Shown: positions 27,211 through 38,000 of the stretch, one piece after another
Layout: the number at the start of each line of letters is the position of its first letter
Numbering within the stretch: position 1 is the first letter of the stretch
Origin: Methylopila sp. M107
GTDB taxonomy: Bacteria; Pseudomonadota; Alphaproteobacteria; Rhizobiales; Methylopilaceae
Direction of reading: 5' to 3'
Assembly: GCF_000384475.1 (NCBI RefSeq)
Contig: NZ_ARWB01000001.1
Span: 2,770,176-2,834,175, forward strand
Length of the DNA stretch: 64,000 nt
Notes under the pieces: generated by a model
The model's database searches: none
Seen by the model: only the letters and a program-made list of their open reading frames with translations
Told to the model about the DNA's origin: nothing
Position numbers and translations under genes: made by a program

Positions 27211-27998
27211 GGCTTTCTCCTCCGCACAGTGCTCGCGGCCGAACGCCGGGAGGCGGCTATAGGCGCGCGTCCGCTTTTTCCGATCGCAGGCGGGGGAGGG
27301 GACTGACCGTCTTCGGGCGGCTGCGCGGGCGTCGCAGCGGCTGCGCGCTGGCTGCGGACATGGGCTCGCAGCTCCCGCTTCAACTCGGTGAACTGGCGGG
27401 TCAGTTCGTCGAAATCCTGCTGGGTCGGGAAGCCGAACAGCTTGCCGACGGAGTCGGCGACAGCCTGCTGACGCGTCCGCAATTCCAGCGCCGAGCGCAG
27501 CAGGTCGCGCTGCGCCGTCAGGAACGCCTCGGAGCGCTGGTTGCGGAGCAGTTCCTCATTGGCGATCTCGCTCCAGGCGGCGAACGCCTTGCGCCAGTCG
27601 AACTCCTTGTCGCCCCCCTGCGCGCCGCTCGCCGCGACCGCGGCGCCGTACCGCTCGAAAGCCTTGTTCCACGGCACGGACGCGTTGGCCTGATAGGCCG
27701 CCATCCGCTGGCGAAGTTCGAGCCAGGCGGCCATAACGGCGTAAAGTTCCCGGTCGAAGTGCTGCATGTCGGCAAGACGCGGACCCTCCACCATGCGCTT
27801 GATGGCTTCGGTGATCTCGCCGCCCTGCGCCGCTGCGAACAGGCTTCCGTCGGCCGATCGCGCGCCGAGAAACGGCATCGAGGACTCCGACCAGAGCTTT
27901 CCGATCTCCCCGCTCTTCTCCATCGTGGTGCGCCACTGCTCCGTCATGAGAAGGAACAGCTGCGAGAAATCAGGCTGATTGTCGTGCGGGTCGGACAT
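27207..27998 (-). CDS. phaE: class III PHA synthase subunit PhaE
   Basis: A 263-residue protein. The ATG at 27998 is preferred to one at 28019 because GGAG lies about 8 bases upstream. It matches PhaE: QLFLLMTEQWRTTMEKSG at the N-terminus, an AVMAAWLELRQRMAAYQ helix, LLRSALELRTRQQAVADSV, and FGFPTQQDFDELTRQFTELK before a Pro/Ala/Arg-rich tail. PhaE has no catalytic site but is required for PhaC activity in class III enzymes. It is coupled to phaC and lies 22 bases after the dehydrogenase gene. Confidence 0.9.
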   Translation of the reverse strand: MSDPHDNQPDFSQLFLLMTEQWRTTMEKSGEIGKLWSESSMPFLGARSADGSLFAAAQGGEITEAIKRMVEGPRLADMQHFDRELYAVMAAWLELRQRMAAYQANASVPWNKAFERYGAAVAASGAQGGDKEFDWRKAFAAWSEIANEELLRNQRSEAFLTAQRDLLRSALELRTRQQAVADSVGKLFGFPTQQDFDELTRQFTELKRELRAHVRSQRAAAATPAQPPEDGQSPPPPAIGKSGRAPIAASRRSAASTVRRRKP

Positions 27999-28020
27999 GG
28001 CCTGCTCCGGTCTGCTCATC

Positions 28021-29199
28021 TCAAGCCGCGACAGGGCTGCGGCCCGCGAGCGCCGCGCCGTAGATCGCGAGCGTTTCCTCGTAGGTGAGCTCGCGCGGAT
28101 TGTTGACGAGCAGCCGGGTCTGCTTCATCGCGTCCTCGGCGAGTTTGGGAAGATCGCCCTCGGCGATCCCGACGGCCGTCAGCGTCGTCGGCACCCCGCA
28201 GTCGCGGCAGAGCGCGGTGACTTCCGCGATGAAGGCGTCGGCGGCCGCCTTGCTCGAATTGGCGCGGTGTCCCGGCGCCACGATGTCGGCGAGGTCCGCA
28301 TAGAGCGGCTCGGCGGCCTGCCGGTTGAAGTCGAGCACATGCGGCAGCACGAGCGCGTTCGACAGCCCGTGCGGGACATGAAAAATCGCGCCGATCGGAT
28401 AGGCGAGCGCATGGACTGCGGCGACCGGGGCGTTCGCGAACGCCATGCCGGCCAGCATCGAGCCGAGCAGCATCTCCGAGCGGGCCTCGATGTCGGAACC
28501 GTCCGCGCAGACGCGCCGCAGATTCGACGACAACAGTTTCAGCGCCTGCCGCGCGAGCTGGTCCGAGATCGGGTTCTTCTTGATCTTGCTCGTATAGGCC
28601 TCGATCGCGTGGACCATAGCGTCGATGCCCGTCGCCGCCGTGACATGCGCCGGCAGGCCGATCGTCAGCTCCGGATCGAGGATCGCCCAATCCGGGATCA
28701 GGACCGGCGAGACCACGCCCTTCTTTTCCGTCGTCGGCGTTGTGACGATCGAGATCGGCGTGACCTCGGAACCGGTGCCGGCCGTCGTCGGGACCAGGAT
28801 GAGCGGCAGTCGCTCCCCCTTGGCGAGGCCGACGCCGTAAATGTCCGCGAGCCTATCGGACGACTTGGCGAGATAGGCCACGAGTTTCGCGGTATCGAGC
28901 GCGCTGCCGCCGCCGATCGAGACGACGACGTCGACGTCTTGCTCGCGACAGAGCGCCGCCGCGGATTCGATGACATGCGACGGCGGGTCGGCGACCACGT
29001 CCTCGAACACGGTCAGTTCGAAGCCTGCGGCGGTCAGCGCGGCCTCGGCGTCGCGCGTCAGCCCGGCGCCGCGGACGCCTCTGTCGGTCACGAGCATCAC
29101 GCGCCAGGCGTGATACTCCGCGACGCGCTCGGCGAGTTTTTTCGAGGCGCCGGCCTCGAACAGGATGTTTGACGGCGCCTGGAAGGTGAAAGGGGTCAT
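28021..29199 (-). CDS. iron-containing alcohol dehydrogenase
   Basis: A 392-residue cytosolic NAD(P)-dependent dehydrogenase of the group III metal-containing family. The dinucleotide site is VSIGGGSALDTAKLV, with PTTAGTGSEVTP. Metal ligands are expected in ATGIDAMVHAIEAY and ALAYPIGAIFHVPHG. It probably interconverts a short-chain aldehyde or keto compound and an alcohol or hydroxyacid. Between an acetolactate synthase-like gene and phaE, it may supply a hydroxyacid for PHA, for instance 4-hydroxybutyrate from succinate semialdehyde. The substrate is inference. Confidence 0.9.
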   Translation of the reverse strand: MTPFTFQAPSNILFEAGASKKLAERVAEYHAWRVMLVTDRGVRGAGLTRDAEAALTAAGFELTVFEDVVADPPSHVIESAAALCREQDVDVVVSIGGGSALDTAKLVAYLAKSSDRLADIYGVGLAKGERLPLILVPTTAGTGSEVTPISIVTTPTTEKKGVVSPVLIPDWAILDPELTIGLPAHVTAATGIDAMVHAIEAYTSKIKKNPISDQLARQALKLLSSNLRRVCADGSDIEARSEMLLGSMLAGMAFANAPVAAVHALAYPIGAIFHVPHGLSNALVLPHVLDFNRQAAEPLYADLADIVAPGHRANSSKAAADAFIAEVTALCRDCGVPTTLTAVGIAEGDLPKLAEDAMKQTRLLVNNPRELTYEETLAIYGAALAGRSPVAA

Positions 29200-29215
29200 T
29201 GCGCGTATCCTCTCG

Positions 29216-29257
29216 GCCTTGCGGTCCGCTCTCTCGAGAGCGTTACGTCCGCAAGGC
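29216..29257. repeat. nested inverted repeat between acetolactate synthase and dehydrogenase genes
   Basis: An outer perfect 9-bp repeat (GCCTTGCGG at 29216-29224, CCGCAAGGC at 29249-29257) encloses an inner 7-bp repeat (CGCTCTC at 29227-29233, GAGAGCG at 29236-29242) with a 2-base spacer. It fills most of the 71-base gap between two genes read in the same direction. No T-run follows. It may separate or tune expression of the two genes. Confidence 0.5.
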
Positions 29258-29270
29258 GATCATCTTCTCT

Positions 29271-30923
<1,653 letters not shown>

Positions 30924-31747
30924 GCTGTGCTTAGTCCGATTCTCGTGTGGCCGGAGGGTCGCCTTCGGCAGTTTGTCGGTCATGGAAGTCGCCGCGTTCT
31001 GTCCGGACAAGCTGTCCAAGTGATTTCTTCTGGCCGATGCGACGCCGGCCCTCGGGGGTCGGCGTCGCGACGCGAAAACTGCGGAAAACTTGCCGCTCCC
31101 AGTTTCGCCGGCGGACACTTCATCGAATGCGAACGTCGAGAGAGCCCGGTCGAGCCGCGTCTCAAAGCCGCCTGGGGACGGGAAAAAACGTGCTCCGCTT
31201 CTTTCATCGTCAGATCGGACCGGAAGTCGGAGACGTCGATCGCGCAGGCCATGAGAGCGCCCTTGAATCCATGCCGGTCGAACCCTCGACCTTCAAAGGA
31301 AGCTCCAGTGCCGATCACGTTCAATCTAGACTTGCGAAAGGGGGTGCGCGGCGGCTCAGTCCGCAAACCCGATCCGAAGCCGGTCGACTCAAGGCATCGA
31401 CGGCGCTTCTGTAAGCATACGTTTCCCGCAGACGTGTTTGCTCGAGCCGCATTCTCGGTGCGGCTTGATAAATGTCCGGAAAATGTCAATAAAATTACAC
31501 GCATTGCATGCATAGGCATGCTGGAGCATCGCGTGTTGCTGCGCCTATCAACCCACTCCCTACTTTCGTTTTATAGACAACCGGCATTTTGCGGCTGATC
31601 TCTTTTATTGTTGATCAATAGAACACGCGAAGCTGTCGAGCGCCTGTCATCGGGGCACGGGAACACCGTCCTCAATTCGAGGGGAGGGCGCGGGCGCCGA
31701 GACGCCGGGCGCCGAACAGAACGCCGGGATGGGTGCGCAGTGGACGA
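30924..31747. other. divergent control region between acetolactate synthase and response regulator
   Basis: About 820 bases between two diverging operons. The left part is GC-rich with rejected Arg-rich frames. Bases 31460-31620 are AT-rich and carry a good promoter candidate at 31465-31493 and an inverted repeat GCATGC-ATAG-GCATGC (31506-31521). The position suits control of both operons by the neighbouring two-component system. Confidence 0.5.
31465..31493 (+). promoter_or_regulatory. candidate promoter for the two-component system operon
   Basis: TTGATA (31465-31470) and AATAAA (31488-31493) are separated by exactly 17 bases in AT-rich DNA. If used, the leader would be about 245 bases before the ATG at 31748. 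Confidence 0.35.
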
Positions 31748-32422
31748 ATGAGAATTCTGCTTGTCGAAGACTCGAAAGATCAGGCGACCGCGGCGACGTC
31801 CTATCTGCGTCGGGCCGGGTATGCGGTCGATTGGGCCGCCGACGCCGAAACCGCCGAGGTTCATCTGGCGGACGGCAGCCACGATCTCATCTTGCTGGAT
31901 CTGAGCTTGCCCAAGATCGACGGGGAACTGTTCCTGCTGCGCCTACGCGACGGAGGCTCGGTGGTTCCGGTGCTCGTCATGTCGGGTCGCGGAAGGCTCG
32001 ACGACAAGATCAGGGTGCTCGACCTTGGCGCAGACGACTTCCTTACAAAACCGTTCGACTTGAGCGAGCTTGAGGCGCGAATGAGGGCGCTGTTGCGGCG
32101 CCCGCATGGTCACGCGACGAGCGTCCTGTGCGTCGGCAATCTGAAGTTCGACGTCGCCCGGCGTCGTGTAGAAATCGAAGGTCGAAACATCCAGATGGGT
32201 CAGAGGGAATTCCGGCTTCTGGAGTTGTTCCTGTCCAACATGCATCGTCTGCTGACCAAGGACGCTCTGCTCAACCATCTTTTCTCATTCGACGACGAAG
32301 TCGCTCCAAATGTGATTGAACTCTATGTATCGCGACTTCGGAAGAAACTCGCCGAAACATCGATTGAAATCCGAACGGTTTGGGGGGAGGGCTACGTCGC
32401 TGAACCAAAACGCGTCGCTTAA
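31748..32422 (+). CDS. response regulator, OmpR/TctD type
   Basis: A 224-residue two-domain transcription factor. The receiver has the acidic pocket E7-D8, phosphoacceptor D51 (LILLDLSLPKIDG) and K101 in FLTKPFD. The C-terminal winged helix ends with VIELYVSRLRKKL and VWGEGYV, typical of OmpR. An upstream GTG at 31733 would add 5 residues. It is followed by its kinase with overlapping reading frames. It probably controls carboxylate uptake and perhaps the diverging PHA operon. Confidence 0.92.
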   Translation: MRILLVEDSKDQATAATSYLRRAGYAVDWAADAETAEVHLADGSHDLILLDLSLPKIDGELFLLRLRDGGSVVPVLVMSGRGRLDDKIRVLDLGADDFLTKPFDLSELEARMRALLRRPHGHATSVLCVGNLKFDVARRRVEIEGRNIQMGQREFRLLELFLSNMHRLLTKDALLNHLFSFDDEVAPNVIELYVSRLRKKLAETSIEIRTVWGEGYVAEPKRVA

Positions 32423-33815
32423 GAGATATTCGATACGGAAGCGACTCCTCTTACGTCTGTTGCCGGCGTTGTTGGGTTTTTCACTCGTACTGTATCTTGT
32501 TATCGATAACTATACTAAAAATGCAACTGAACAATCTTACGACAATCTGCTAACCGCCGCCGCGCTGTCGATCGCGGATGCAGTGCAGAACGAAAGCGGC
32601 GGGTTGACGGTCGAGATTCCCTACGCTTCGCACGCAATCCTCGCCTATCGGATGAACGGGCGCGTTTTCTACCGGGTCAGCGCTCCAGACGGCGCATTGA
32701 TCACGGGATATGAAGGCTTGGCCGCGGGCCTGAGCCCGGCGCGCTCCCAGACGCCCCGTTTCGACTACGGCGATTTCCTGGGCGCCCGCGTCCGCATCGT
32801 CACACTGGGCCGGTTCGTGTCGGGCGGTCTGACGGACGGTTGGGTGACCGTGGCGGTGGCGCAATCGACCGAGGATCGAGAGCAGTTCGCATCCGAGCTC
32901 CGGCGCTATGCGTTCGGGCCGACGCTCGCGATGATGGCGCTCGCCGCCGGGCTGATCTGGATCGCCATCCGGCAGGCGCTCCGGCCTTTGGACGACATCG
33001 AGCGCGCAATCGCGGAAAGCGACGTGAACCGGCTGCAGCTGCCCGATTTTCCCGTGCCCTGGGAGGTCCGCCATCTCGTCGGCGCGGTGAATTCGCTGAT
33101 GTCGCGGCTCCAAGCTCTGCTCATGCACATGCAGGACTTCATCGCGGAATCCGCACATCAGCTTCGATCGCCGCTTGCAAGCTTGCGAACACAGCTCGAG
33201 CTTGCGCTTGACGAGCCAGATCAGACGACGGCCCGTGCGCATCTCGCCATCGTGCGGCGCAACGCCATGCTTGTGAGCAATTTGGCCAACCAATTGCTCG
33301 CCGACACCATGATCGTGCACAGGGGCGAAATGGCGCAATTCACGCCGGTCGACCTTTTCGAACTCGTCGAAACGGTCACGGAAGAGTTTGCCGAGAGGGC
33401 GGGCGCGAAGATCGACCTCGACGTAACGTCGCTCAACGAGGCGCCGATGATCGAAGGCGACGCGCTCATGCTGCGGGAGGCGATCAACAATCTGCTGGAC
33501 AACGCCGTCAAATACGCTGGCGCCGTGAGCCCGATCGACGTCGCGATGGCGCTCTCCGCCGAGAGCGATTGGGTCGTCCTCACGGTCGCGGATCGGGGGC
33601 CGGGACTTCCCGCGCACGAGCGGGCGGCGGCGCTCGGCCGGTTCTTCAGGGGCGAGAATGCAGGCGAAAGCGTGGGAAGCGGGCTGGGGCTCGCCATCGT
33701 CGCGAAGGTCGTAGACCGCCATGGCGGAGAGATCGAGCTCTCCGAGCGACAAGGAGGCGGGTTGAAGGCGACGATGACGTTTCGAGCCCTCCCCACCGCG
33801 ACGGCTGGCCTATGA
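32400..33815 (+). CDS. sensor histidine kinase, TctE-like
   Basis: A 471-residue inner-membrane kinase. The frame is open from a TTG at 32316, but that would overlap the regulator gene by over 100 bases. A CTG at 32400 preceded by GGAGG (9 bases) gives MNQNASLKRYSIRKRLLL, an ordinary kinase N-terminus, so a CTG start is proposed. TM1 is LPALLGFSLVLYLVI, and a periplasmic 2CSK_N-type sensor of about 120 residues follows. TM2 is near TLAMMALAAGLIWIAI, with a HAMP-like linker after it. The H box AESAHQLRSPL contains H253, the N box is INNLLDNAVKYAG and the G boxes are DRGPGLP and GSGLGLAIV. Its stop overlaps the start of a solute-binding protein gene. Confidence 0.9.
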   Translation: MNQNASLKRYSIRKRLLLRLLPALLGFSLVLYLVIDNYTKNATEQSYDNLLTAAALSIADAVQNESGGLTVEIPYASHAILAYRMNGRVFYRVSAPDGALITGYEGLAAGLSPARSQTPRFDYGDFLGARVRIVTLGRFVSGGLTDGWVTVAVAQSTEDREQFASELRRYAFGPTLAMMALAAGLIWIAIRQALRPLDDIERAIAESDVNRLQLPDFPVPWEVRHLVGAVNSLMSRLQALLMHMQDFIAESAHQLRSPLASLRTQLELALDEPDQTTARAHLAIVRRNAMLVSNLANQLLADTMIVHRGEMAQFTPVDLFELVETVTEEFAERAGAKIDLDVTSLNEAPMIEGDALMLREAINNLLDNAVKYAGAVSPIDVAMALSAESDWVVLTVADRGPGLPAHERAAALGRFFRGENAGESVGSGLGLAIVAKVVDRHGGEIELSERQGGGLKATMTFRALPTATAGL

Positions 33816-34840
33816 TGATGTTGCGGACGCTTCTTGCAGCGGTGATCTTGGCGGCGCTGGCGGGCCCCTGCTCGGCGCAGACGACGCTGTTCGGCGACAA
33901 AGGCGCCGCGGACAAGCTGACGATCTGGGCCTCCACCGATCCCGAAAGCGTCGACGCCCTGATCGAGGCGTACCTGTTGGAGCGCCCAAATCTCGCGATC
34001 ATCTACAGGAACATGCAATCCAGCGAGATCTACGAGGAAATCAAGAAAGAGGGCGCAAGCGCGCCGGACATCGTCATCAGTTCGGCCGCCGATCTCCAAG
34101 TTAAGCTGGTCAATGACGGCTACGCGTTGACGCATCGTCCGCCTGACGGCGTTGACCTTCCCGAATGGGCGAACTGGCGCAATCAGGCCTTCGGCATCAC
34201 CGCGGAGCCGGCGGTCATCGTCTACAATCGACAGCTGGCGACGCTCGGTCCGCTTCCCAGAACCCGGCTCGATCTCGCCGCGATGATCTCGGAACACGTG
34301 GATCGCTTGTCCGGCAAGGTAGCAACTTACGACATCGAGAAAAGCGGGATCGGCTATCTATTCGCGACAAAGGACTCTTTGTATTCAAGCACCTTTACGA
34401 TGCTGACACAGGCCTTTGGGCGCGCCAGAGCTAAGACCTACTGCTGCAGCCGAGACATGCTTGATCTTCTGGCCAAGGGAGACATGCTTGTCGGATACAA
34501 CATCCTTGGCTCATACGCGTTGGCGCATCGGCGTCGCGGCAGCCCGATAGAAATCATTCTGCCGCAGGATTACACCCTCATCCTCTCGCGCGTCGCAATC
34601 CTGCCCGTCGCCGCCAAGCGGCCGGATCTGGGCGCGTCCTTTTTGGACTTTCTATTGTCGCCTCGCGCACGGGCGCTGGACCCTAAGCTCGCGGAATACG
34701 CCGAGGCCTCTCCGCAGGGGCAGTCCAACTTCACCTTGCATCCGATACCTCTCGGCCCTTCGCTCCTGGTTTTCCTTGATCGCCTGAAGCATGACCGGTT
34801 CATTCGAACCTGGCGCAACCTTATGTCGGCGGAGAATTGA
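33812..34840 (+). CDS. periplasmic solute-binding protein coupled to the two-component system
   Basis: A 342-residue exported protein (signal peptide LRTLLAAVILAALAGPCSA). Its ATG overlaps the kinase stop (ATGA, 33812-33815), so it is translationally coupled. It is a paralogue of the protein at 19533-20684, sharing EWANWRNQAFGI, ATYDIEKSGIGY, LVGYNILGSYA and LPQDYTLILSR. No ABC permease or ATPase is present. By analogy with TctD/TctE-type systems that work with a periplasmic binding protein, it probably presents a carboxylate ligand to the kinase. The ligand is unknown. Confidence 0.85.
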   Translation: MMMLRTLLAAVILAALAGPCSAQTTLFGDKGAADKLTIWASTDPESVDALIEAYLLERPNLAIIYRNMQSSEIYEEIKKEGASAPDIVISSAADLQVKLVNDGYALTHRPPDGVDLPEWANWRNQAFGITAEPAVIVYNRQLATLGPLPRTRLDLAAMISEHVDRLSGKVATYDIEKSGIGYLFATKDSLYSSTFTMLTQAFGRARAKTYCCSRDMLDLLAKGDMLVGYNILGSYALAHRRRGSPIEIILPQDYTLILSRVAILPVAAKRPDLGASFLDFLLSPRARALDPKLAEYAEASPQGQSNFTLHPIPLGPSLLVFLDRLKHDRFIRTWRNLMSAEN

Positions 34841-35080
34841 GCGGCCAATCTCGGCCTCGCCCGTCTCGGCGTCAAATGCTCGAAGCGGCCGATGATCGAG
34901 CCGTCGGCTCGCGGACTGGGTGTGGCGGCTGCGGCGCAGCGGCTTCGATCCGCCGCCCTGACGGACATCGGATCGGCGGCGCGCCCGAACCGGGCATACG
35001 TACAATTCCCAAGATTGACTCATCTGACTGGCCAAGATCGAAGTTGCAGCTTGATGAGTTGCAGGCAGTCGGGGCGGCGC

Positions 35081-38000
35081 ATGTCGGTTGCAGCGGGGTG
35101 GCGTGGTCTTGTCGTGCCGGCGCTGCTCGGGGGGCTGTTCGGCGCCGCGGCCCCTGACATCGCCGCCGCCGCCGCCGCGCAGCTTCCAGCCCCCACAACC
35201 TTCGCCGCGGAGGCCGAAAGGGAGGCTCCGAGCGCCGAGTGGTGCAAGACATCGACGTCGGTTGCGTCCAGCGCGGGACGACGGCTGGTCTGCGCCGACA
35301 TCGCCGCGCTCGACCAGATCCTCGTCTACAATCGGTTCGGCTCGTTCAATCCTTTCGGGATGATTTTCGCCCTGACGCGCGACGTGGTCAGCAGCGTCGA
35401 CGGCTCGAAGACGAGAAAGGCCGGCGAGGTGCGTCTGGCCGACGGGAAGCGGCCGCGGCCGCTCACGCTGCGCGCCAACGCCGGCGACGTGCTGCTGCTG
35501 CGGGTGCGCAATCTGCTGAGGGATAAGCAGCCGGGGCTATCGGAGAGCTTTTGCAGGAACGGCGGATGGGAAGACGACAAGCAGCGCGTCGCCGTTCGGA
35601 AGGCGGTTTCGGAGGGCCCCGAAAAGGATCACACGGTCGTGGACCACGGCGAAGCGCTCTGTAAGAGCGGCTCAGCGGCAGAAAAGAGCGTAGACGCCGA
35701 AAAAAACGATCTCGACTGGCCCAGGACGCGCGACCTCGCTTTCTCGATCGACGGCCTCGTAGCAGTCGCCGGCCGGGAGAACGGCGTGGGCGAGGAGACC
35801 GGCGCCGCGCTCAGAATGTGTCGCGGCTTGGCCTCGATCAAGCCGGGCAGTTTTGTGGAGTGCCAGTTCGAGGTCGATCGCGAGGGGACCTACTTCCTCG
35901 CCTCCGACGCGTCGCCCGCCGGCGGCGAGGGCGACGGCGGGTCGATCACGCACGGCCTGTTCGGCGCCGTGGTGGCCGAACAGCGTTACACGCGGTGGTA
36001 TCGCAGCCAGGTGACTGAGGCCGATTTCGACACCGCGTGGCCTAAGGCGGCGGCCGAAGCTGGACTGCCGCGGCACGCGCGCGTTGGCGGCATCGATTAT
36101 GAGACGACGAAAGACGAAAAGACCGTGGACGGCGTCGTCACGCCCGGCGTCCCGTATCTGAACATCGCCCGGCCGGTCGACGGCAAGGCCACGCAAGCGG
36201 ACTTCGCTAAGGCGACGAAGATCGAGATCGTGCATTCCGATCTCAACGCCATCATCTTTCGGCCGGCGGGCGAATATTCGCTCGACCCCGATCCCTCAAA
36301 TCCGAACAAGTATCCAAAAAACCTGAGCGATTCAGGCCGCGGGGCTTGCGCGGCCGGCAACGCGCCGGAGAGCCAGTGGGAGTTCTGCGAGGTCAAGTTC
36401 CGCGAGTTCTCGGTGTTCTTCCACGACGAGTTGAAGGCGTTCTACACCCGCAACTTCGATGAACTCGGCAAGTTCGGCCAGCTCGCCGGCGTGCGCGACG
36501 GGTTCGGGATCAATTACGGCGCGTCCGGCATGGGCGCGGCGCTGCTCGCCAACCGCAAGAACATCGGCCCGGCGGCCGATTGCGCGGAATGCCTCTACGA
36601 GGAATTCTTCCTCGCCTCATGGGCGAACGGCGACCCGGCGCTGCTCGAAAACTTCGCGGACGATCCCTCGAACGTCCACCATTCCTATCTCAACGACCCG
36701 GTCACCTATCGAAACTTCCACGCCGGGCCGAAGGAGACGCATGTCTTCCACCTGCACGCGCATCAGTGGTTCGCGGGCAACGATCCAGGTCGCGGCAGCT
36801 ATCTCGACAGCCAGACCGTCGCGCCGCGCCAGGGCTTTTCCTACGACATCTACCACGGCGGCCTGAATCCTCACGCGCCCGGCAAGGACCCCAGTGGCAA
36901 GGGCTGGTGGGAAACGATGGGCTCCGGCAACCGCAACCGGACGATCGGCGACTCGATCTTCCACTGCCACCTTTACCCGCATTTCGCGCAAGGCATGTGG
37001 GAGCTCTGGCGCGTGCACGACGTGCTGGAAGACGGCACGCGCCGCCTGCCGGACGGGCAGGAGACGCCGGGACTGTCGCTCGGCGAGCGCAGCCTCATGG
37101 GGATCAAGCGCCGGCCGGGCAGCGTGCAGCCCTGGACCGGCGCATGGGTCGAGCAGGAGGCTGGCAAGGAGAACCTTGTCGGAACGCCCATCCCGGCGCT
37201 GGTGCCTTTGCCGAACCATCCGCTGCCGCTGCTGCCGACCTACGAGGGCGCGCCGACGACGCTGGCGGCGGCTCAGAGCGCCAAGCCGCCGAAGCCTGAT
37301 AAAGAGCAGCCGGTTGTGAGGGCGATGCCCGGATATCCATTCACCATCGCAGGCCGTCCCGGCCACCGTCCGCCGCAGGCCCCGATGGATATCGCGCGCA
37401 AGCGCGTGGGCGACCCTTCGGACAAGAGCAAACAGAACCCGCCGGAGCTGGACGACCCGGCGAACGACGTTCTGACCAATGAATATCTCGATGCCGGCCT
37501 GCCGCGCCACGTTGTGCAGGACGGAGCGACGCGAAAATTCGGGATCGGCGAGCTGCCGGCTGAGCTGAAGCAGGCAGGTGGGTTGCCGCTCCCCAATCCG
37601 GCCGAAGCCACGCCCGCTTGGGAATCGGATCAACGCAAACGCGAGCTCGGCTGGTCGCAGGTCGTCGCCAAGATGCTCGCGCTTGGCGACATGACGGCGC
37701 ATCTCGAAAAGGCGACGTTCGAGCTGCTGCCCTATGAAGGAACGCCCCTCGAGCGCGCTGCGATGGGGTTCCATTTCGACGGCAAAGTGTGGAACGACGG
37801 TGCGAAGCTCACTCTTCGAAAGGCTGACGGCGAAGAAACCAAGCCAGAGACAGCGCCCGGCGACGATCTGACTGAAAAGACCGGCAACGTTCCGTCTCCC
37901 GAGAGAAAAATAGATATCGCGCAAGGCGCCTATAAGACGCTTGTCTCGCCGCCATTAGGCTCGAACTTTGTTCCGGCCGACAGGTTCACCGTCAACGGCG

